DNA of 64,000 nt from RYN-230 sp963704995 (GTDB lineage: Bacteria > Actinomycetota > Actinomycetes > Streptosporangiales > Streptosporangiaceae): the NCBI GenBank assembly GCA_963704995.1, contig CAVPIM010000005.1, positions 186,001 to 250,000 on the forward strand, read 5' to 3'. The notes under the pieces were generated by a model that worked only from the letters and a program-made list of their open reading frames with translations, did no database searches and was not told the origin of the DNA. Each line of letters opens with the position of its first letter. The first letter of the stretch is position 1. The position numbers and the translations under genes were made by a program. Below, piece by piece: positions 54,778-62,850 of the stretch.

Positions 54778-56487
54778 GTGAGCCCGCAAAGCCGACGACG
54801 AGAGCCCCCCGGCGGGCCGGGCCACCCAGGCCGAGGGAAGGGGACCCGCTCGGTGCTCCCCAGTGCCGCCCCACCGAACGCGCTGTTCGCCGAGATGCTC
54901 CGGGCTGCCCGTGAGCTGCTGGCGGTCCGCAGCCCGCTGGATGCCGAGCTGATGGTGAGTGAACTGCTCGGCACCTGGTGGGGAGAACGGCCGCCGCGCA
55001 ACTCCCGCGGCGACGTCGAGGAACTGGTCGGCGAGGGGCTGGTGAGCTACGCGGCGCAGCAGCGCAGCCCGGCCGCGCTGGCCCTGCTGTCGGGCATCGC
55101 CTGCCTGGGCACTCCGCGGCAGGCCATGCAGGCGGAGACGGCCGCGCTGGCGCTGATGGAGCACGGCGTGGTCCGGCCGCCGTGGGCCGAGCACGTGGGC
55201 GCGGTGACGGCGGGCGAGTGCTACGTGAACTCCGACGCGTTCGGGGACCGTGACGAGGTCGTCTGCGTGTACAGCTACGCCGGGGAAGAGCCGCACGCCC
55301 TGGTCATGGTCGTCGACTACAACGCGGGCGGGATGCTCCGCGACGGCTGGGTGACCTCTCAGGTGGACCGCCTGCTCGAGCGCTGCCGGGCGGCCGGGGA
55401 GGGGGACGGCGGGCGCCCCGCGCGGGCCACGTTCAGCCAGGTGGAAGCCTCCCAGGCGCGGCGCCTGCTGGAGACGGCCCTGGCCGTGACCGAAGCCGGC
55501 CAGGGGACGCCGCCGAGCGACTCGTTCGCGTCCTACCACGCGTTCATCCGGGCCCGGATCCGGACGCTGCCGCCCGCCCGCCCGGGTTACGGTGCGCGCA
55601 ACGGCACCGGCCGTCCCGCGGCCGGCAGCGGCACGGCGGCCGGGCCGGCCCCGTGGAGCACGGGGCACGGGTCGGGCTGGGGCGCGGCCACCACCCGGCG
55701 GCACGCCTGGACCCGGGACCGGCGGGCCATGCTGGTGGCCGAGTTCCTGGCCTCGGACGAGGCTGAGGACCTGTCCGACACCCGTGCGGCCAGCCGCTGC
55801 GCGGATCACATCATCGACTACGGCTGCGACCGTGACTTCGGGCGGCCGCTGCGGATGAGCCCGGCGAAGGTCGCCACGTTCCTGCTGGACTGGCTGCCGC
55901 GCAAGGTGCTGCTGCTGTCCGCCGAGCAGCACGCGATGCCGCACGTGCTGGCCGCGTGGGTGCGCTGGGCGGGGCGGCGCCAGGGGCTGGCCGCCGAGAT
56001 GATCGCGGAGACCCTGGATGCGGTCTTCGACTCGATGGGCACGTTCGCCCAGGTCTACCAGGATCCGACGGCGTTCGGCCTGGACGCGGCGCTGGTGTCC
56101 CGGCTGCTGCCAGACGATGACCTGGAGGCGCTGCCCCGCCGGGCGTTCGCCTTCCCGGTGCTGCGCGGCATGTTCGGCGGCGTCGACCTGGCCGGGCTGG
56201 ATCCGGCCGAGGAGTCGGACCGGCGCACGCTGCTGGCCGCCGACCACAACGATGCGAACGGGCGGCCCAGCGGCCCGCTGCACATCGACCGGCACCTCAC
56301 GCTGGCGGACCGGCTGTGGCGGGGCGACCCGCCCGAGCTGTGGGAGGCCGCGCAGCGGCTGCTGGACCGGGGCGAGGACCGGCACGCGGTGCTGCACACG
56401 CTGATGTACGTCATCCGGGACACCGCGGGTGACCAGGCCAGCCTGATCGCCGCGCTCCGCGACCTGCCGCCTGCCGCGGCCGACTGA
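54778..56487 (+). CDS. Uncharacterised 569-residue actinobacterial protein
   Basis: An intact, well-shaped coding frame. Two globular parts flank a Gly/Thr/Ala-rich linker (about residues 275-300). The first contains ALLSGIACLGTPRQAMQAET and CVYSYAGEEPHALVMVVDYN; the second contains DEAEDLSDTRAASRCADHII, PAKVATFLLDWLPRKVL and TLADRLWRGDPPELWEAAQR. No signal peptide or membrane segment. I recognise no catalytic motif. It converges with the tandem AAA+ gene, which may hint at a shared process, but I see no direct evidence. Confidence 0.75.
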   Translation: MSPQSRRREPPGGPGHPGRGKGTRSVLPSAAPPNALFAEMLRAARELLAVRSPLDAELMVSELLGTWWGERPPRNSRGDVEELVGEGLVSYAAQQRSPAALALLSGIACLGTPRQAMQAETAALALMEHGVVRPPWAEHVGAVTAGECYVNSDAFGDRDEVVCVYSYAGEEPHALVMVVDYNAGGMLRDGWVTSQVDRLLERCRAAGEGDGGRPARATFSQVEASQARRLLETALAVTEAGQGTPPSDSFASYHAFIRARIRTLPPARPGYGARNGTGRPAAGSGTAAGPAPWSTGHGSGWGAATTRRHAWTRDRRAMLVAEFLASDEAEDLSDTRAASRCADHIIDYGCDRDFGRPLRMSPAKVATFLLDWLPRKVLLLSAEQHAMPHVLAAWVRWAGRRQGLAAEMIAETLDAVFDSMGTFAQVYQDPTAFGLDAALVSRLLPDDDLEALPRRAFAFPVLRGMFGGVDLAGLDPAEESDRRTLLAADHNDANGRPSGPLHIDRHLTLADRLWRGDPPELWEAAQRLLDRGEDRHAVLHTLMYVIRDTAGDQASLIAALRDLPPAAAD

Positions 56488-56540
56488 CCGCCCGGCCGCT
56501 GGGCCCGGCCCGGTCGGCCTGGGCACCGCGGCCCGGCTGC

Positions 56541-56585
56541 GGCTCATCCCGGCTGGGCTCATCCCGGCTGGGCTCATCCCGGCTG
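56541..56585. repeat. Exact 15-bp tandem repeat, three copies, holding the AAA+ stop codon
   Basis: GGCTCATCCCGGCTG occurs at 56541, 56556 and 56571. On the minus strand each copy holds a TGA in the AAA+ frame, so the gene ends in three spaced in-frame stops. Confidence 0.85.
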
Positions 56586-59073
56586 GGGACCACCGAGCTC
56601 GCGGAACGCGCCGCGCAGATCGGCCGCGGACACGATGGTGAGGTCGGCGGCGCTCGCGTCCTCGTCGAGATCCGCGACCCGCAGGTCCCGCGCGGCGCAG
56701 GCCCGCTCGAACAGGCTGCGCGCGAACCGGCCGTTGCCCAGCTCGTCGATCTGCCCGCGCGCGGCCGCCGCTCTGGAAGATCTCGGCGAGGACCGGCTTC
56801 GCGTCCGGCTCGAACGCGTCACCGTGCTGCTCAGCGATCACTTCGGCGATCCGGCACAGCTCGTCGGGTGAATAGCTGGGGAACCCGATCCGCACGCTGA
56901 ACCGGGACGCGAGCCCGGGGTTGCTGCGCAGGAACCGGTCCATGTCGGCCGGATAGCCGGCCAGCACGATGACCAGCCGGTCGCGGTCGTCCTCGGCCCG
57001 CTTCAGCAGCGTGGCCACGGCCTCCGAGCCGTAGGCGTCACCACCCGAATAGCCCGCGTTGTACAGCGAGTAGGCCTCGTCGATGAACAGGACCCCGCCG
57101 AGCGCGGAGTCGATCAGCTTCCCGGTCTTGATCGCCGTGGAGCCCAGGTGCTCCCCGACCAGGTCCGCCCGGTGCGCCTCGATCACCTCGGGACGGACCA
57201 GCAGCCCCAGGGCGGTGAAGATGCGGCCGAGGATCCTGGCCACCGTGGTCTTGCCCGTGCCGGGCGGCCCGGTGAACACGAAGTGCCGGACCGGGGGCTG
57301 GCTGGACAGCCCCTGCCGTTCCCGCAGCCGGGCCACCCTCAGCTGGGCGGCGATCTCGTGCACCTGCCGCTTGACCGGCTCCAGGCCGACCAGCTCGTCC
57401 AGCTCGGCGAGCGCGCTTTCCAGGGTGGGTGCCTGGCTGTAGCCGCGGAACCGGGCGGTGAGCTCGGCCCCGGCCCGCTCCAGGTCGGACGCCTCCAGGG
57501 TGACCAGCTCGGCAGGCGAGGGCTCCGCGCCGTCGGCCATGATCCGGACGTCCCGGGCCCGTCCTGCCTTCTCGAGCAGGCTGCGCACGAACCGCCCGTT
57601 GCCGAGCTCATCGGCGAGCCTGCGCCGGCCCACGTCCTCCATCATCCGCCACAGCGCGGGGCGGGCGTCGGCCTCGAGGATCTCCCCGCGCTGCTCCAGG
57701 TAGAGCTCGGCGAGGGCCATCAGCTCAGCGGGTGAGTAGGTGGGGAACTTCACCCGGAGCCCGAACCGGGAGTTGAGGCCGGGGTTGCTGGCCAGGAACC
57801 CCTCCATCTGCTTCTCGTACCCGGCCAGGATGATGATGAGCTCGGTCCGGTCATCCTCGGCCCGTTTCAGCAGCGCCTGGATCGCCTCGTGGCCGAACCG
57901 GTCGCCCTGCCCTTCGCTGTCGTTCACCAGGCTGTACGCCTCGTCGATGAACAGGACCCCGCCGAGCGCGCTGTTCACCAGCTCGTTCGTCTTGATCGCG
58001 GTGGCCCCGAGGTACTCCCCCACCAGGTCAGCACGCTGCGCCTCCACCACCAGCGGGGTGTCGAGCAGGCCGAACGCGTAGAAGATCTTCGCCACGACCC
58101 GGGCCACCGAGGTCTTCCCGGTGCCCGGCGGCCCCAGGAAGACAAAGTGCTGCATGGGCTTTTCCGCCCCGTAGCCCGCCATCACCCGGCGGCGCGCGGC
58201 CTCGACGGAGGCGGTGATCTGCCGGATCTGATCCTTGACCGAGGTAAGGCCGATCATGTCGTCGAGCTCGGCCATGGCCTGCGCGACCGTGATCTCGGGT
58301 GGCTGCTGGTCGCCGCTGGCCCGGTCGCGGGCCAGCGCACCGTCGGCCGGGCGTACCGACCCCTCGGCCGTCTGCACCACCCGCGACACGTCAGCGGCCC
58401 GGGGCGGCCGGGCGCCCGCCGCGGCCGGAGGCCGGCCGGCGGGCCGGGCCGCCGCCGCGGGACCGCTGGGCCGGTGAGGAGCAGCGAGCGCGCCGGACTG
58501 CGGCCCTGCTGGCGGCTGAGCGCCCTGGCCTCCTGCTGCGACTTGCCTATCCTCCAGGCGATCACGCTGAGGCCGAGCACCCAGGCGATGGCGTAGCTGA
58601 TCACCAGCCGGCCGGGCGCCAGCCACCAGGCCAGCAGGCCCGGCGGCAGGGCCCACAGCTGGGTCACGGCCACCGTCCGGCAGGGCACGTAACGGCGGGA
58701 CAGCACCCGCAGATGCGAGACGGCCACCGCCGCGCACGGCAGCAGCAGCAACGGCACGATGCCGGAGCTGAACCGGCCGGCCACCGCCGCGATGGCCAGG
58801 ACCGCCACCAGGCCCCAGGCGGCGACGAACACCGACGCCACCCACGACCGGTGTCCCCGCCAGACCGCGACGGGACCGTACGCGAGGGCGGCAACCACGA
58901 GCAGATCCCAGAACCGGGCGCCCAGGCTCAGGGCCAGCACGATGATGATCAACAACGGCCAGGACCAGCAGGATCTTCACCGGCAGCGAGGCCGAGCGGA
59001 CAGCTTGGCGCACCCGCGCCAGCCCTTCCTGGGCCATTCGCCTGCCAGGCAGGGATCCGTCCACCGGCCGCAT
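56574..59073 (-). CDS. Membrane-anchored tandem AAA+ ATPase of the CbxX/CfxQ type (three frame breaks)
   Basis: N-terminal part, read across a break near 58955, has about five hydrophobic helices (LLIIIVLALSLGARFWDLLVV, SVFVAAWGLVAVLAIAAVAG, IVPLLLLPCAAVAVSHL, LVISYAIAWVLGLSVIAW, fewer than 20 each in core). After a Pro/Ala linker (break near 58465) two AAA+ modules follow, each with Walker A GPPGTGKT, Walker B GVLFIDEAYSL and a sensor/Arg region LNSRFGL or LASRFSV. CbxX/CfxQ and EccA proteins act on Rubisco or type VII substrates, but this one's TM anchor is unusual. A break near 56770 precedes the C-terminal LGNGRFARSLFERAC. ATG 59073 has GAGGGAG. Confidence 0.82.
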
Positions 59074-59418
59074 CTTGCTCCCTCGTGCCGTTCCTTGTAT
59101 AGCGCATTACCACGCGCTTACAGCGACACACAACCAGATACCGGCAGAGAATGGCCAGGCCAGACTCTGCCGCGCCGGCGCTATCCGTAGCCCTGCTGGG
59201 CCAGCGCTCCGGCCGGGCGCCGACCTTGCCAGGGTAATGGCCACTTCGCGGGTAACGCCTTTACGGCACTCCCCCGCCAGCCAGAAAGAACCCTCTGACC
59301 TGGTCTTTCATGAAGCGCGGAACCTGCTAAGTAAGACAGACCAGGTCGGCTAGTCCCCCGGCGGAGGTCCGGAGCGGCGGGACGCTCCCGCCGGCCCTTG
59401 CTTCTGCCCGCGGTCCGG
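59074..59418. other. Gap upstream of the AAA+ gene
   Basis: The AAA+ promoter is likely here: minus-strand TATACA at 59096-59101 with the flanking inverted repeat AGCGC...GCGCT around 59100-59120. No gene is supported in the rest of the interval. Confidence 0.45.
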
Positions 59419-60169
59419 TCAGGCGTCGAGCTGGTCCACGAACGAGTACGGCGGCCACGGGCCCGTTCAGGTCCGCCCGCACCCCGGCCCGGGCCCCGGC
59501 CAGCGCGTGCGCGGCCGCCACGAACTCGGGGGCGCGGTCACCGCGCAGGAGGTAGGCGGCATTGAGGATCATGTGCTCCGGGCCCCGGGCGTAGCGCGGG
59601 TCCTCGGCCGGCTGGCGCTGCGAGGCGTCGGCGATGTCCGTGAGCACCCAGTCGATCGTGTCCGCGAGCGTGTCGGCCCCGTCCTGCTGATCCACCGGCG
59701 CGTAGACCTGCACGCCCCATTCCACCGTGTCGCGGAAGCGGGCCAGCAGGCCGGCGAACTCACCGCGGCGCCGGGCCAGCAGGGCACGGACCGTGTCGTC
59801 GTCGGGGTAGACGGTGGCCAGCCGGAGCGGCAGGACAGGGCCGCCGCCCGCGGCGGCCCGGGCGATGACCTGATGGTGCGCGCGGCCGACCCGCTCGATG
59901 TTGTCCAGGCCGCCCAGCAGGCTGGCCAGGGCATCCTCGCCGAAGGCCCGGGCCTCGACCGACCCCACGACCGCGGTCAGGCCGGCCTCGGCCACGACCC
60001 GGACCCGCTCGCCGCCGACCCCGGCCAGGCCGGCGAACAGGCGCGGGCCCAGATCATCGGTGATGGCGTACACCCAGACCACCCGCTCGCCGCCGGGGCG
60101 GCCAGCCCGGAGCGGTTGCCAGCGGGACCGCGCGGCCAGGCCGCCGCCGGACATCATCTTCACTGCCAT
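59419..60169 (-). CDS. GvpL/GvpF-family gas-vesicle-type protein (one frame break)
   Basis: About 250 residues. VWVYAITDDLGPRLFAGLAG opens the GvpL/F fold; AHHQVIARAAAGGGPVLPLRL and VYPDDDTVRALLARRR continue it; a break near 59461 leads to WPPYSFVDQLDA, the aromatic tail typical of the family, ending at 59419. No gvpA, gvpN or other gas-vesicle genes are in the window, so it is an orphan copy whose role need not be flotation. ATG 60169 has GAGGAG 4 bases upstream. Confidence 0.8.
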
Positions 60170-60536
60170 CGCACTCCTCCTCGGGCCGGCCCCTGGCCGC
60201 GTGGCGCAGGGGCCCGGGGCGGGATCGCGATGCCCAGGCTCCTGCGGTTCGCGGGCTCCAGGCCCATGCGTCTAACGGATGTCAGGCCCGCCTGGTTCAC
60301 GGCTTCATTTCCGGGCGAGAGACGAGCGCACGCGCACGTGGCGCGGGTGCCATGCTTTTCCAGCCGGGCACCAAGCCCGCCTCCCGCCGTCCCAAGCCTG
60401 CCTTGCCCCGTGTCCCGCTGCCCGGGGAACGCGCGGCAAATCATGGATCCGTAATCTGCACCCGCCTGACCGGCGCCCCGGGTTGCGATTTCCTGGGCTG
60501 AAGATCAGCATTTCGGCAACGAGCCGCGGAGGGTGC
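60170..60536. other. Divergent gap between the GvpL/F and hydrolase genes
   Basis: About 370 bases. I see no conserved frame, repeat or clear hairpin. It should hold both promoters. Confidence 0.4.
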
Positions 60537-61427
60537 ATGACAGACACCGAAGGTTACCTGGAAGTCGACGGCGGCCGGGTCTGGTACCGGTCGGTGGGCG
60601 AGGGCGGCACACCGCTGCTGTGCCTGCACGGCGGTCCCGGATTCACTCATTACTACCTGGAACCGCTGGAGGCGCTCGCCGACCGCCGGCAGGTGATCTT
60701 CTACGATCAGCTCGGCTGCGGGCGCTCGGATCGCCCCGCGGATCCGGCGCTGTGGACGGTTGGGCGTTTCGTGCAGGAACTCGCCCAGGTCCGGGCCGCG
60801 CTGGGGCTCACCCGGCTGCACCTGTTCGGCAGCTCCTGGGGCGGCATGCTGGCCATGCAGTACGTGCTGGACCGCCGTCCCGAGCTGGACAGCCTGATCC
60901 TGTGCGGCAGCCCGGCCAGCATGACCCGCTGGGCCCGGGACTGCGCGGAGCTGCTGTCGGCGCAGCCGGCGCAGGTGCGCCAGGTCATCCGGGAGCACGA
61001 AGCCGCCGGGTTCACCGCCTGCCCCGAGTACCAGGCCGCCATCCTCGGCTTCTACCGGGAGCACGTCTGCCGCGTGAGCCCCTGGCCGGCCAGCCTGGAG
61101 CGCTCGTTCGCCGAGGCGGGCTACGACGTGTACAACACGATGAACGGGCCCAGCGAGTTCACGGTGACCGGGACGCTGAAGACCTGGGATGTGATGGACC
61201 GGCTGGGCGAGATCGCCGTGCCGGCCCTGCTCCTGGGCGGCCGTCACGACGAGTGCACGCCCGGCCACCTGGCGGAGATGCACGCGCGGATCCCCGGGTC
61301 CCAGCTCGCCATCATCGAGGACGCTTCCCACCTCTGCTTCACCGAGCAGCCGGCCGTGTTCACCAGCCTGGTGAACGCGTTCCTGGACCGCCAGGAGGCA
61401 GCCCGGCCCGCAGTGGCGGGCGCCTAG
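60537..61427 (+). CDS. Alpha/beta-hydrolase, proline iminopeptidase type
   Basis: 296 residues. LCLHGGPGFTHYYLEPLEAL (oxyanion HGGPG), the nucleophile elbow GSSWGGMLAMQ, the acid in GGRHDECTPG and the histidine in EDASHLCFTEQP. FYDQLGCGRSDRP is the proline iminopeptidase signature. Cytoplasmic; releases N-terminal proline from peptides, or hydrolyses a related amide or ester. ATG 60537 with GGAGGG upstream; the frame stays open far 5' without homology. Confidence 0.88.
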   Translation: MTDTEGYLEVDGGRVWYRSVGEGGTPLLCLHGGPGFTHYYLEPLEALADRRQVIFYDQLGCGRSDRPADPALWTVGRFVQELAQVRAALGLTRLHLFGSSWGGMLAMQYVLDRRPELDSLILCGSPASMTRWARDCAELLSAQPAQVRQVIREHEAAGFTACPEYQAAILGFYREHVCRVSPWPASLERSFAEAGYDVYNTMNGPSEFTVTGTLKTWDVMDRLGEIAVPALLLGGRHDECTPGHLAEMHARIPGSQLAIIEDASHLCFTEQPAVFTSLVNAFLDRQEAARPAVAGA

Positions 61428-61444
61428 GGCCGGTGCCGTAAGCC

Positions 61445-61858
61445 TCAGACGTGGATGACCGTGACCCGCTGCGCTTTGGGCCTCCGCGGTTCGCCGGCCA
61501 GCCTGCCCAGATCGTCCGGGTCGCTGGTCAGGAGGACGACTGGGCGTTCCACCTCAAGCGCCGTGGCCGCCACGACGGCGTCGATCGCGCAGCGATGACC
61601 GGAGAGGCCGGTCACCCCAAGCAGTTCGCCGGCGTGGCGCGCGATCCCGGCGCTCACGGGCACGACGTTGATTCGGGTCAGCACCCGGTGAACGCGCGCA
61701 TCACGGGGGCCACCCCTGAGCACCTCGGTCAAGGTGATCGCGCTGACCACGACCCGCGCCCGCCGGGCCAGAGCCGTCTCCAGATGGGCACGCGCACGCG
61801 CGTCACCCGAAGATAGCTTGGACAGCCCTTCACTATCCAGGACGAGCGTCCCGCCCAC
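61445..61858 (-). CDS. PIN-domain ribonuclease toxin (VapC-like)
   Basis: 137 residues with the acidic PIN residues: Asp in TLVLDSEGL, Glu in TLTEVLRG, Asp in CAIDAVVAATAL and Asp in LLTSDPDDL. These coordinate Mg for RNA cleavage. GTG 61858 is preferred; it follows the antitoxin stop by 2 bases, so the pair is co-translated. A GTG at 61879 would give an odd overlap. Confidence 0.85.
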   Translation of the reverse strand: MGGTLVLDSEGLSKLSSGDARARAHLETALARRARVVVSAITLTEVLRGGPRDARVHRVLTRINVVPVSAGIARHAGELLGVTGLSGHRCAIDAVVAATALEVERPVVLLTSDPDDLGRLAGEPRRPKAQRVTVIHV

Positions 61859-61860
61859 GG

Positions 61861-62400
61861 CTACTCGCCATCCGGCCACGCGGCCCGCGCCTCGGCCAGG
61901 TACTCCTCGGGAACGGGCCCATGGTCTGTTGCCAGCAGTTCAGACAGCTCGGCCAGCAAGTCCAATTCGAGTTGCCTGGCGACAGCTTCCGTTACGTACT
62001 GGCTGAACTTTCCACGCCCGACCCGCCGCTGGACAGCTGATGTCAAGTCCTCTGGCATCGAAATACTTACCTTGCGCGCTGCACCAGCGGGCTTGCCGCT
62101 GGCCCGTGACGGGCTGTTGACGTCATCTTCGCCATGTTCCGCACGGCCGGGACGGTCGTCGTGGAGCCGCTCAGCAAGGTCAACCGCTGCCCGTGGGTGG
62201 TTCAGGTCACCTAGAAGCAGTTGTAGAGCGAACAGCACTTCGAGAGCACTCTTGGCGCCGCCTTCCGATCGCGGCGACGCAAGAAGCTTGGCCGCTGAGC
62301 CTGGTGTCCGTGCCTCTAGCTCACCAACCCGCAGCAGCCATTTCCGGATCTCCCCTCGGAGTTCGACCTGTTCTTCCGTCTGGCCTGACTGACCGCCCAT
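61861..62400 (-). CDS. Putative antitoxin with N-terminal helical extension and C-terminal DNA-binding/neutralising region (VapB-like)
   Basis: 179 residues, much longer than usual VapB (about 70-90). The C-terminal part KVSISMPEDLTSAVQRRVG, then FSQYVTEAVARQLELDLLAEL and EEYLAEARAAWPD, fits ribbon-helix-helix VapB antitoxins with a PIN-binding tail. The N-terminal 100 residues (ELRGEIRKWLLRVGELEART, EVLFALQLLLGDLNHPRAAV) are helical and unrecognised. ATG 62400 is set by TAGCAT 7 bases upstream (leaderless). Confidence 0.7.
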   Translation of the reverse strand: MGGQSGQTEEQVELRGEIRKWLLRVGELEARTPGSAAKLLASPRSEGGAKSALEVLFALQLLLGDLNHPRAAVDLAERLHDDRPGRAEHGEDDVNSPSRASGKPAGAARKVSISMPEDLTSAVQRRVGRGKFSQYVTEAVARQLELDLLAELSELLATDHGPVPEEYLAEARAAWPDGE

Positions 62401-62407
62401 GGAGCTT

Positions 62408-62425
62408 ATGCTACCAGCGGTAGCA
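62408..62425 (-). promoter_or_regulatory. Leaderless promoter and palindromic operator of the toxin-antitoxin pair
   Basis: On the minus strand -10 TAGCAT is 62408-62413. A perfect inverted repeat TGCTACC-AGC-GGTAGCA spans 62409-62425 and overlaps the -10, which is the expected design for autoregulation by the antitoxin. Confidence 0.65.
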
Positions 62426-62617
62426 AGATCTGGCTGAGCAGCCAGGAAGGCCCAAGATGAGGAACAAGCGCGGGCGGGACGGGGATGGTTTCGGCATCCC
62501 CGTCCCGGCCACTTCGCTTTACTGGGGCAGTGCACTTATTCGGAGCTGCAGTATTCCCAGGCACCGATGCGAGTGACATGGCCGCCAGTCACGGACGGTG
62601 ACGGCGGGTCAGGGTCG

Positions 62618-62767
62618 TCAGCGTCGTCCAGGCGGTGGTTTTGGCAGGCTGATGAGGACGTCGAGACCGAGGTGCTCCTTGCACAGGTACTTGAGGTGGT
62701 CGCATAAAGGCGTCGTCGTCACCACGTCCTGGGTCACCAAGGACGGCCACGCCTTTGCACCCGTCAT
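62618..62767 (-). pseudogene. Short open frame, possible remnant (49 aa)
   Basis: Begins MTGAKAWPSLVTQDVVTTT and ends CDHLKYLCKEHLGLDVLI then SLPKPPPGRR. The sequence looks protein-like (Leu/Lys/Cys content unlike random GC-rich frames) but I do not recognise the family. There is no ribosome-binding site. It may be the tail of a lost gene in the 450-base gap between the toxin-antitoxin pair and the ATPase. Nothing else is seen in that gap. Confidence 0.3.
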
Positions 62768-62850
62768 GGTCGCATCGAGATCATGGAGGAACCTAGACGT
62801 CCTGCCGCCGCGTCATGCGTGTACTTCGGCGTCGAACGCTCCCCAGCTAC

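Noticed and set aside
54643..59073. A single minus-strand open frame of 1476 codons
   Set aside because: Only the central part (about 56790-58460) is the AAA+ protein in frame. The rest is GC-rich read-through; the true N- and C-termini lie in other frames joined by indels, and the part below 56574 is antisense to the 569-residue gene.
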